Made by a program: the position numbers and the translations under genes. This document shows, one piece after another, positions 55,629 through 63,250 of a stretch of 64,000 bases of DNA; within the stretch, counting starts at the first letter, position 1; every line of letters begins with the position of its first letter. The notes beneath the pieces are model-generated. The model made no database searches, was not told where the DNA came from, and saw nothing but the letters and a program-made list of their open reading frames with translations. The stretch is taken from positions 310,001-374,000 of the forward strand of contig QCCF01000001.1 in the NCBI GenBank assembly GCA_003281365.1, written 5' to 3'. The DNA is from Prochlorococcus sp. AG-347-K18 (GTDB taxonomy: Bacteria; Cyanobacteriota; Cyanobacteriia; PCC-6307; Cyanobiaceae).

Positions 55629-56237
55629 TTAGATCGAATTATCTAAGTTTTGCTCAAAATAAGGATTACAACTATTTTTAGATATTCCTAAAGACCAACC
55701 AATAAAAGATGAAATAAAGATAGTAACAATTAATGGCAAAATAGCTTGTCTTGTATTTTCGAGACTAAACCACTCTTTCCAACTACTAAACAACCTCTCT
55801 CTTTGAAATTTTCTTTTTTCTTTTTCTAATAATCTTGCTTTTTTGGCAAAAGATTTTTTGACCCACTTCTCAAAGGGAATCTTTTTTATAACCGCCATTT
55901 TTCTCTCAACTTCTAATAGCTGACCTGCACTAAGGTAAGGGTGAAATGTACTAATCAATTCAAGAGTTTTTAGAAACATCTCAACTGTCGCATCTTTTAT
56001 ACGCTTTTGTTCATAGCTTAAATCAGCCCAGTCTATTTCTGGATAAAAACGATTACGGTTAGGTTGAATTTGATCCTCTAACATTTGACCTGGCTCTCTG
56101 AGCCATCTATTGGTATTTTCATCAAATCTCCGCCAATACAGAAAAGGATTTATAAAAATTGTTTTACCAGATACTTTTACTACATCTTGTTGCAGATGAT
56201 TAGTGATGTTTCTTTCTGATTTTTTCTTTTTTATCAA
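55629..56237 (-). CDS. Hypothetical protein with C-terminal membrane helix, 202 aa
   Basis: The protein is basic, with WRRFDENTNRWLREPGQ near residue 36 and a helical, lysine-rich middle (FEKWVKKSFAKKARLLEKEKRK). A hydrophobic segment (LPLIVTIFISSFIGWSLGI, about residues 166-185) is near the C-terminus, followed by a polar end. It could be an inner- or thylakoid-membrane protein facing the cytosol. I do not recognise its family; the NRWLREPGQMLEDQI segment looks like the best search query. Confidence 0.65.
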   Translation of the reverse strand: MIKKKKSERNITNHLQQDVVKVSGKTIFINPFLYWRRFDENTNRWLREPGQMLEDQIQPNRNRFYPEIDWADLSYEQKRIKDATVEMFLKTLELISTFHPYLSAGQLLEVERKMAVIKKIPFEKWVKKSFAKKARLLEKEKRKFQRERLFSSWKEWFSLENTRQAILPLIVTIFISSFIGWSLGISKNSCNPYFEQNLDNSI

Positions 56238-56307
56238 AAGTCAAATTTTAATCTAATTAAAGATTATCTGTATTTCACTATTTTTCCAGAAAAATAAAAT
56301 AATTTTT

Positions 56308-57030
56308 CTAAAAATTTTGAGTTGTTGATAACTGCCAACGCTTTTTTAAATAATTACAATATTCACAATTTAGTGAGGGTTTAGGGAAAGTATTAGAACG
56401 TAATAGCTTTACTGTATCAATAATCTTTTTTTCTACCCATGAAGTAGAGCAATCTAATCTAATCAGATGTGCATCAAAATTTAATTGATTATTAAAAACC
56501 TTTTCATTTTTCTTCCCATTAAAATATAAGAGGTAAGCTTCTTTAGCAACTTTAAAACCGTTTTTTTTAAATAGCCACTGATACATTTCCAATTGTCTCT
56601 TATAAGCTTTTGCATATTCATATTTATTGAAAGTTTCGGACCAATCAAAATTATTTCTTGATGTTGCTTTTACATCAATTATGATAAGTTCGCCATTTTT
56701 TTTCTGCCAAATATCATCTACAGCTCCACCAAAATCATAATGATTTTCAACTGAAGTATACCTTATCCCTTGAAAATTACTTCTCCAACGTTCTAAATCA
56801 TTGTGTTTAAATGGAACAGCATCAATACCATGTTTAATAAATAAAGGATGTGGCTTCTGAATTCTTCTATAGTGATCAAATTCATTTTTACATAAATTAT
56901 CTACAGCTATATTTAAAGTAAATGGTAATGATGGTGGTTTTATTTGATATTTTTTATCAAGTACACAACATCTTTGACAATTAAGATATTTCTCTACGGT
57001 AGATCTACTTAATTTAATAATCTCGCTCAT
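56308..57030 (-). CDS. PD-(D/E)XK nuclease-like protein with paired terminal cysteines
   Basis: The 240-residue protein resembles Cas4/RecB-type nucleases. The core is GGAVDDIW with D105, IIIDVKAT with D119 and K121, and QLEMY with Q146 and Y150, in the right order and spacing. The termini carry C18, C21, C22 and C222, C225, an arrangement similar to the Fe-S cluster cysteines that frame Cas4/AddB-type cores, although those usually have one N-terminal and three C-terminal cysteines. No CRISPR or recombination genes are adjacent. The function is likely DNA end processing; this is inference from motifs. Confidence 0.75.
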   Translation of the reverse strand: MSEIIKLSRSTVEKYLNCQRCCVLDKKYQIKPPSLPFTLNIAVDNLCKNEFDHYRRIQKPHPLFIKHGIDAVPFKHNDLERWRSNFQGIRYTSVENHYDFGGAVDDIWQKKNGELIIIDVKATSRNNFDWSETFNKYEYAKAYKRQLEMYQWLFKKNGFKVAKEAYLLYFNGKKNEKVFNNQLNFDAHLIRLDCSTSWVEKKIIDTVKLLRSNTFPKPSLNCEYCNYLKKRWQLSTTQNF

Positions 57031-57159
57031 TTCGATTAAATCTCATTAATTCCATTTTCTAGTTTGCTCTAGACTATCAAAACCAAATTTATGAATTAAT
57101 TTAGTAAATAACTAAATTAATTAACTTAATTTTTACATCTTACATATTTGGAGAATATC

Positions 57160-57341
57160 ATGAAACCCAAAAAAGAAAAAAGTTATTTCTAAAGTACGTG
57201 ATAGTATCTGTTAAAGGTTTAACTTTTAAAAAATTGCAAAGCTATGGTGATGGGGATTCACAAAGTAAAGTGATTTATTATGGCATTTTTTCAATATTTC
57301 AGCCAAGCAGAATCAGATTGCTTGGTAAGAAGTTTTGCTAA
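57160..57341 (+). pseudogene. Possible small gene with a frameshift in a poly-A tract
   Basis: GGAG at 57150-57153 sits six bases before an ATG at 57160, a strong Shine-Dalgarno sequence that is unusual here, but this frame stops after ten codons (MKPKKEKSYF). In the -1 frame the same region stays open through KLFLKYVIVSVKGLTFKK and YGDGDSQSKVIYYG to a stop at 57339-57341, with a GTG at 57198 available. The break falls in an A-rich run (57169-57181). It may be a decayed gene, a slippage site, or two small frames; the end overlaps the next gene. Confidence 0.3.
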
Positions 57342-57627
57342 ATCATTAAAAAATTATGGGATGATTATTCCTGAAAGATTTGAGCACTCAAAGCAACTAT
57401 ATGCTGAATTCAATAGCTCTAATAAAAATTACGTCCCGAAAGTAAATCTTCTAATTTCCTGGGTAAATCAGACTCAAAAGCATTGTTCTATTGAAATATG
57501 GAGCGACGAACCATTGAACAGAGAAAAAACACTTTGCAAGAAAGTTCATAATGAAATCAGTAAGTTTATAAAACCTGTAGATTCAACCTCAATGGATCGA
57601 TTAATTGAAAGTTATAAAAATACATAA
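57280..57627 (+). CDS. Hypothetical soluble protein, 115 aa
   Basis: The protein has an N-terminal helical region (FFQYFSQAESDCLVRSFAKSL), a middle of mixed strands (PKVNLLISWVNQTQKHCSIEIWSDEP) and a C-terminal helix. There is no signal peptide or membrane helix. It contains three cysteines at distant places. It is the first of a run of small genes on the plus strand leading into murA, 3 nt before the next. The family is unknown. Confidence 0.6.
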   Translation: MAFFQYFSQAESDCLVRSFAKSLKNYGMIIPERFEHSKQLYAEFNSSNKNYVPKVNLLISWVNQTQKHCSIEIWSDEPLNREKTLCKKVHNEISKFIKPVDSTSMDRLIESYKNT

Positions 57628-57630
57628 AAA

Positions 57631-57876
57631 ATGATATTTAAGTTACTAAAGCTTTTCGATCCATTCGCGATATATGAAAAACTCAAAGCAGATCAATCTT
57701 CTAAACAAGATACTAAAAGATTAGATACATCTAAAAATAAACTTTACCTATTGGATCATTTATTTAACGAAATTCAAGATAATGGGATTGCAATAGGAAA
57801 TTCTTGGAAAAAAAAAGAATTAATATTTCATAAACGATATCATTCATCTGAAGAAAAAAATTTTTATAACTTTTAA
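57631..57876 (+). CDS. Hypothetical basic protein upstream of murA, 81 aa
   Basis: This 81-residue, lysine-rich protein has a hydrophobic start (MIFKLLKLFDPFAIYEKL) and a polar remainder without cysteines or clear motifs. It lies 3 nt after the 115-aa gene and 3 nt before murA, so all three are probably transcribed together. Its composition does not allow a function. It is called real mainly because of the tight spacing. Confidence 0.55.
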   Translation: MIFKLLKLFDPFAIYEKLKADQSSKQDTKRLDTSKNKLYLLDHLFNEIQDNGIAIGNSWKKKELIFHKRYHSSEEKNFYNF

Positions 57877-57879
57877 GAG

Positions 57880-59199
57880 ATGGAAATAAAGAAAGATTCT
57901 TCCAAAATTTTTAGAAATATTTTTTTGAAAGACTGCTATTTAGAAATAGAAGGAGAAAAATTACTTGATGGAAGCATCAGAATAAGTGGTGCAAAAAACT
58001 CTGCTTTAGTTTTAATGGCAGCTTCAATTCTTTCAGAAGGTCAGGTTAATCTTTTTAATGTTCCTAGAATTTCAGACGTCTTAATTATGTCTAAAATATT
58101 AATTGCAATGGGAATTAATATAAAATCAAATTCAAATCAATTAAAAATAAACACTAAAGAAATAATTCCACCATCGCAGGAATTACTTTCTGATTTGTTT
58201 AATGCTCTTAGAGTTAGTTTCTTTTGCATTGGTCCTATCCTTGCTAGATTTGGAAAAGCAGATATACCCTTACCAGGAGGTTGCTTAATAGGATCTAGAC
58301 CGATAGATGAACATATTAATTCACTAAAAAAATTAGGAGTTATCTTTAAATTCAAAGATAATTATTTAAGTGCTGAAGTAATTACTCCTCATAAGAGATT
58401 GGTGGGATCATCTATCACTTTTAAATGTAAAAGTGTTGGTGCTACTGAGACATTGGTGATGGCAGCATCATTAGCAGAAGGGACAACAATATTAAATAAC
58501 GCGGCACAAGAACCGGAAATAATAGATTTAGCAAATATGCTGAATTTAATGGGAGCACGTATCAAAGGTGCAGGATCTGAACGTATAAAAATTGAAGGAG
58601 TCAAAACCCTAAAAGGATGTGATTACACCGTAATACCTGACAGAATTGAAGCAGGAACTTTTTTAATTGCTGCAGCTATCACAAGATCACCAATAAGTCT
58701 TTTCCCATGTGAACCAAGGCACCTAAAAGAAGTAATTAATAAACTTGAAGCTTGTGGATGCAAGTTCGAATACTCCAAACAATTATTGCGAATTATTCCA
58801 AATCAAATTTTAAATTCAGTTAATATGAATACTAGTCCTTACCCAGGATTTCCTACTGATCTACAAGCGCCTTTTATGGCTTTAATGGCAACAGCGAATG
58901 GAACTTCAAAGATAGAAGAAACAGTATTTGAAAATAGAATGAATCATGTGAAAGAGCTAAAGCGTATGGGTGCAAATATTACTTTAAGAAATAATGTAGC
59001 AACAGTCATCGGAGTCAAAAACTTGCATGGAACGAACGTTTTAGGATCTGATTTAAGGGCTACTGCTGCATTAGCTCTTGCAGGACTTTCAGCTAGAGGT
59101 AAAACAAAAGTTCGAGGATTAGAACATTTAGAAAGAGGATACGAAGATTTTTCTAATAAATTACGAAAAGTTGGAGCAAATATATTAAAAAAAAAATAA
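57880..59199 (+). CDS. murA: UDP-N-acetylglucosamine 1-carboxyvinyltransferase
   Basis: The 439-residue enzyme carries out the first committed step of peptidoglycan synthesis. The N-terminal GAKNSALVLMAASIL, the catalytic cysteine C135 in LPGGCLIGSRPID and the C-terminal DLRATAALALAGLSARGKT are complete. The fosfomycin-target cysteine is present. The N-terminus has about 20 extra residues before the conserved start (LEIEGEKLLDGSIRISGAKN). Small genes of unknown role lie on both sides in the same direction. Confidence 0.96.
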   Translation: MEIKKDSSKIFRNIFLKDCYLEIEGEKLLDGSIRISGAKNSALVLMAASILSEGQVNLFNVPRISDVLIMSKILIAMGINIKSNSNQLKINTKEIIPPSQELLSDLFNALRVSFFCIGPILARFGKADIPLPGGCLIGSRPIDEHINSLKKLGVIFKFKDNYLSAEVITPHKRLVGSSITFKCKSVGATETLVMAASLAEGTTILNNAAQEPEIIDLANMLNLMGARIKGAGSERIKIEGVKTLKGCDYTVIPDRIEAGTFLIAAAITRSPISLFPCEPRHLKEVINKLEACGCKFEYSKQLLRIIPNQILNSVNMNTSPYPGFPTDLQAPFMALMATANGTSKIEETVFENRMNHVKELKRMGANITLRNNVATVIGVKNLHGTNVLGSDLRATAALALAGLSARGKTKVRGLEHLERGYEDFSNKLRKVGANILKKK

Positions 59200-59204
59200 A
59201 TTTT

Positions 59205-59498
59205 ATGTTTAAAGTCGAAGAATTTTTTGTGAAAAATAATCTTAAAAGTGATTTTAAAAGATACAAATCAGCACTAACATGTTCATTTATAATAGGTTTA
59301 CTTTTAGGTTCCATTCCCTTTATTAATAGATCAAAAGAAAACTTTAAAATTAAAAAGCTAATGCAAGAACAAAAACAGATAGAAATTCAAAACAGAGAAA
59401 AAATATGCAAAGAAGAAAATAGTGAATATAAAAAATTTTTGAATCTTGGATTCCCAAAGACAGCTATTAAAAAATTTAATATTTGTATGGAAAAATAA
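59205..59498 (+). CDS. Hypothetical protein with one membrane helix, 97 aa
   Basis: The protein has a polar start, one membrane helix (SFIIGLLLGSIPFIN, about residues 27-43) and a C-terminal, lysine- and glutamate-rich coiled-coil-like region with two cysteines (KICKEENSEYKKF, NICMEK). It lies 5 nt after murA, and its TAA shares one base with the ATG of the next gene (TAATG). It may be a periplasmic helper in envelope work; nothing more can be said. Confidence 0.6.
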   Translation: MFKVEEFFVKNNLKSDFKRYKSALTCSFIIGLLLGSIPFINRSKENFKIKKLMQEQKQIEIQNREKICKEENSEYKKFLNLGFPKTAIKKFNICMEK

Positions 59499-59809
59499 TG
59501 AAAAAAAATAACAAATTAACACTTATATTGATGATTCTTTTTTTGTTGAACGGCTGCAAAACAATAGATAAAAAAGTTACTGAACAAGAAAATACTATTG
59601 AAGTCATAATTTCATGTGGAGAAGATAGCAATCTCGAAAAATATATCAAAGATGGTTGGAAGATTAAAAAAGAATACTCAGAAGAAAAGGTTTGTTCATG
59701 GAAAACGATAGCTGCATCAAAAGATTGCAATATAGAAAAAGATAAAGGCTGTAAAATAGTGCAGCCTGACAAAATAGGTGAAGAAAAAATATATTTATTA
59801 GAAAAATAA
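59498..59809 (+). CDS. Small cysteine-rich lipoprotein, 103 aa
   Basis: Using the ATG at 59498 (MKKNNKLTLILMILFLLNGC), a signal peptide ends in a lipobox LNGC with C20 as the lipidated cysteine. The mature part has four or more further cysteines (ISCGED, KVCSWKT, KDCNIEKDKGCK) and may hold two disulfide bonds. It is anchored in the plasma or outer membrane facing the periplasm. The gene is coupled (1-nt overlap) to the 97-aa gene upstream, and is the last of the plus-strand cluster with murA. Confidence 0.7.
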   Translation: MKKNNKLTLILMILFLLNGCKTIDKKVTEQENTIEVIISCGEDSNLEKYIKDGWKIKKEYSEEKVCSWKTIAASKDCNIEKDKGCKIVQPDKIGEEKIYLLEK

Positions 59810-59881
59810 TAAGTCTTTAAACTTATAGATCAATGAATTGAATATCCAATAATTCAAACTTAGAGTTAATGAGAAATTTCT

Positions 59882-60949
59882 TTAAGTTCTTATTGAATTA
59901 GATCCTACATCAAATGTATCAACAATCTTTTTAAGTTTTCTAAAATCATCTAATATCTCTCCACATCCATTTACTACACACAATAGTGGGTTTTCAGCTA
60001 TATGTGTAAAAATCCCTGTCTCTTGAGCAACTAAATCGTTAATTCCCCTTATTAGAGCTCCACCTCCCGCAAGCATGATACCTCTTTCAACTATATCTGC
60101 GGCTAATTCAGGGGGGGTTCTCTCAAGTGTTCTTTTAATCGCATCTACAATTTTATTAAGTGGATCTGCCATCGCTTCTCTGACTTCTCCAGAAGTTAAA
60201 GTTATAGATCTTGGCAACCCAGATGCTAAATGCAAACCTCTCACTTCAAAAGTAGTATTATCAAAATTATTGTCAGGAAAAGCTGAGCCTATATTAATTT
60301 TAATCTTTTCTGATGTTCTCTCTCCGACGGCCATACCATGCTTTTTTTTAAGGTAGCTGGATATTGAGTCATTGATTTCATCACCAGCTATTCGAAGAGA
60401 TTCACTTACGACCGTACCCCCAAGACTTAAAACAGCTACTTCAGTAGTACCGCCCCCAATATCAACAATCATTGTTCCAACAGGTTCAGTAACTGGTAAT
60501 GAAGCACCAATTGCCGCAGCAACAGGTTCATCAATTAAATAAACTTCTCGAGCTCCGGCTAGTCCAGCTTCTTTGACTGCTCTTCGCTCAACACTTGTAA
60601 TACCACTTGGAATACCAATGACTATCCTAGGGGCTAATATACCTTTGCCTTCGTTACATTTTTGGATAAATGTTTTTATCATTTGTTCCGCAGCATCAAA
60701 ATCAGCAATAACTCCATCTCTTAGAGGCCTAACAGCCTTTATATTTCCAGGAGTTCTCCCTAACATTAACTTTGCTTCTTCCCCAACCGCCAAAGGCTCT
60801 CCATCTTCTAAATCCATTGCGACTACAGAAGGTTCTTCAAGAATTACGCCCTTGCCAGAAACATGAATGAGTGTATTGGCAGTACCTAAGTCAATACCTA
60901 TATCTCTAGAAAGTTGAAGCTTATTCCACAACTTATTTAAAAGATTCAC
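59882..60949 (-). CDS. mreB: Cell-shape protein MreB
   Basis: The 355-residue actin homologue has phosphate-1 DLGTANTLIH, VIGIPSGITSVERRAVKEAG, the IVDIGGGTTEVAVLS phosphate-2 motif and GIMLAGGGALIRGI near the C-terminus. It forms filaments on the membrane and guides the elongation synthesis machinery, in which PBP2 takes part. The start is the ATG at 60949. In most bacteria mreC and mreD follow; here the gene is followed by convergent small genes and no mreC-like frame is seen in the window. Confidence 0.96.
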   Translation of the reverse strand: MNLLNKLWNKLQLSRDIGIDLGTANTLIHVSGKGVILEEPSVVAMDLEDGEPLAVGEEAKLMLGRTPGNIKAVRPLRDGVIADFDAAEQMIKTFIQKCNEGKGILAPRIVIGIPSGITSVERRAVKEAGLAGAREVYLIDEPVAAAIGASLPVTEPVGTMIVDIGGGTTEVAVLSLGGTVVSESLRIAGDEINDSISSYLKKKHGMAVGERTSEKIKINIGSAFPDNNFDNTTFEVRGLHLASGLPRSITLTSGEVREAMADPLNKIVDAIKRTLERTPPELAADIVERGIMLAGGGALIRGINDLVAQETGIFTHIAENPLLCVVNGCGEILDDFRKLKKIVDTFDVGSNSIRT

Positions 60950-61170
60950 TTACTAAAAAAAACTTTTCATCATACTAACACACTCATACAAACGTTTTTC
61001 ATAACATTTATTATCAAAAATAATAGTTTTTTTGAATATCACATTTTTCAAGAATTGTTGTTTACTTAAATTACCTTTTTGAAGATTTTCATAATAAAAT
61101 TGTTATTAAAATTACTTATCGGCATCTTTGAATTTCTAGTTTATTAAGTATCTATAAATTTAAAAACAAA

Positions 61171-63024
61171 ATGCATAAATCATCCATAAATAATCTATAT
61201 CGTCCAGAGATTGATGGTCTAAGAGCATTTGCTGTAATCTCTGTAATAATCTATCATTTCAACAAAGAAATACTACCAAAAGGATACCTTGGCGTTGATA
61301 TCTTTTTTGTTATATCAGGATTCGTTATCACATCATCTATCTATCAAAGACCGAGTAAAAATTTCAAGGATTTCATAAGCGGATTTTACTCAAGAAGGAT
61401 AAAACGATTAGTCCCAGCACTGTTATTTTTTGCACTAGTAACGAGTTTTGTAATCTGTTTATTCAATCCACATCCAAAAGAATCGCTCGAAACTGGATTT
61501 GCTTCTTTATTTGGATTATCAAACTTATATCTATTCAAAAATTCAACAAATTATTTTGCTCAATCAACAACACTAAATGTCTTTACACATACTTGGTCTC
61601 TTAGTGTTGAAGAACAATTCTATATTTTGTTTCCATTAATGATTTGGTTTTCTGGCTTTGGACGTCAAACCAAAAATGGTGCTCGTAATTTATTGCTGAT
61701 AATTGGAATACCAGCTATTGCATCTTTGCTTCTATTTATCTATACCTACCCAATTAACGAATCAGCCGCATATTACTTAATGCCTACAAGATTTTGGGAA
61801 ATAGCAACAGGATGTTTGCTTTTTATTGTATTGCAGAAAAGAAAATCTATTGAACATTTCCTTGAAAAGGTGCAACCAACTTTTGTATTTGGATCAATAT
61901 TTGGAATAATGTATTTTCCTATGCCTTGGGCAACAACATCAACAATTACAGTCGTTTCTCTATCGGCATTACTTATTGCTTCTTTAAAAAAAGGAACAGC
62001 ACTATATACTTTTTTTACCAACCCCAAAATTGTTTATATAGGCCTCATTTCTTATTCTCTTTACCTATGGCACTGGGGGGTTCTGTCAATAAGTCATTGG
62101 ACTATTGGAATTTATCGGTGGTCAGTACCTTTCCAAATTATTCTGATACTGAGTCTTGCTATCTTTTCATATCGATATATCGAAACACCATTCCGAAACA
62201 ACAACTGGTTTGGTAAACGCTGGAAGACAATCCTATTCGGTATAGGAGGATCCATAGCACTTTCTTTAAATTTAGTTCTACTAAATAATCCCTTAAAAGG
62301 AAAATTATTTATTGGTAGTCAATTCAATAAATGGAATATGCAAATTTTCAATGATCTTAAAATCATAAATAATATAAACCTTCCAACAATTTATCTATTA
62401 GGCGACAGTCATGCTGATCACTATGGAGAAGCAATGACTGATATAGCAGGCAAGAAAGAATTCAATTTTATAATGCACCCACAAGGGAAAGGATTGAAAC
62501 TATTAAATAAGAGTTCTGAAGAATATATCCTTGCTCCTCTACGAGAATATAAAAAAAGTTTCAAGAAAGGAGACGTTATTATTTTTTCCGCACATAGGCA
62601 AAAATACAATGAAGACAATCAAAACTGGACAAAAGAATATGGGACTTTCATAGAACAAACGCAAAATATCGGAATTAAATTCATTTTAATTTCCCCAACT
62701 CCAATTTTTCCTGGGGTAAGAGAAGGATACATGTGCCAAGAAGAGTGGTTCCGTCCATCATGGAGAATATCTTCGCTTTGTTTTTCAAAAGTAAGCAAAA
62801 GTGATTGGGTTGCATCGAACAATGTAGTTATTTGGAAAATCAAAAGGTTTCTCAAAGCAAACCCAAAAGTTTTATATATTGATGCTTTTTCTTTACTTTG
62901 CAAAGATTCTTACTGCAAAAATCATGATCAACTTTCTTTAATGTACAAAGATAATAATCATCTCAATTCTTATGGGGCAATGAAATTAAAAAAAACTATT
63001 GAGGATTTTATTAGTTCAAACTAA
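61171..63024 (+). CDS. OafA/YrhL-type membrane O-acyltransferase with SGNH domain
   Basis: The 617-residue protein starts with an acyltransferase-3 membrane domain (about 12-370): RPEIDGLRAFAVISVIIYHF, GYLGVDIFFVISGFVI and about ten membrane helices. A soluble SGNH-like C-terminal domain follows: LLGDSHADHYG near residue 411 with the catalytic serine, and DNNHLNSYGA with the catalytic histidine near residue 598. Such proteins acetylate or otherwise acylate cell-surface polysaccharides, LPS or peptidoglycan. The sequence is close to the SGNH-type OafA group. It has no operon partner on its strand. Confidence 0.93.
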   Translation: MHKSSINNLYRPEIDGLRAFAVISVIIYHFNKEILPKGYLGVDIFFVISGFVITSSIYQRPSKNFKDFISGFYSRRIKRLVPALLFFALVTSFVICLFNPHPKESLETGFASLFGLSNLYLFKNSTNYFAQSTTLNVFTHTWSLSVEEQFYILFPLMIWFSGFGRQTKNGARNLLLIIGIPAIASLLLFIYTYPINESAAYYLMPTRFWEIATGCLLFIVLQKRKSIEHFLEKVQPTFVFGSIFGIMYFPMPWATTSTITVVSLSALLIASLKKGTALYTFFTNPKIVYIGLISYSLYLWHWGVLSISHWTIGIYRWSVPFQIILILSLAIFSYRYIETPFRNNNWFGKRWKTILFGIGGSIALSLNLVLLNNPLKGKLFIGSQFNKWNMQIFNDLKIINNINLPTIYLLGDSHADHYGEAMTDIAGKKEFNFIMHPQGKGLKLLNKSSEEYILAPLREYKKSFKKGDVIIFSAHRQKYNEDNQNWTKEYGTFIEQTQNIGIKFILISPTPIFPGVREGYMCQEEWFRPSWRISSLCFSKVSKSDWVASNNVVIWKIKRFLKANPKVLYIDAFSLLCKDSYCKNHDQLSLMYKDNNHLNSYGAMKLKKTIEDFISSN

Positions 63025-63250
63025 TAAAGACTGATGAAACGGATGATTTGTGATAATTGCTAAGTGATTATGGGCTATGATGAATATCTGAATAATTAAT
63101 ATATAACCTTTCCCAAAAATAAAAAAACTCAAGAGAATTCGCTAAAAATAATTTTAATCACATGAAATTGTTTAGTCATAAATTGACAAGTTTTAATAAT
63201 TTATATTGTTTTTCTAGTTTTAAGAAAATCAATTTTAGAAACTATATCAA

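Noticed and set aside
56308-57030. CRISPR-associated Cas4
   Set aside because: The nuclease core is similar, but no repeat array, cas1 or cas2 is in the window and the cysteine arrangement differs, so only the superfamily is called.
59809-59826. ATAAGT...ACTTAT inverted repeat after the lipoprotein gene
   Set aside because: A 6-bp AT-only stem with a 6-nt loop and no T-run is expected by chance in this composition and is not a convincing terminator.
60950-61170. Hidden gene in the gap between mreB and the acyltransferase
   Set aside because: The 221-bp stretch is very AT-rich with no frame of useful length and no clear RNA structure; it probably holds two promoters.
63025-63250. Hidden gene in the gap before the formyltransferase
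   Set aside because: Only short AT-rich frames with many stops; nothing supports a gene or RNA there.
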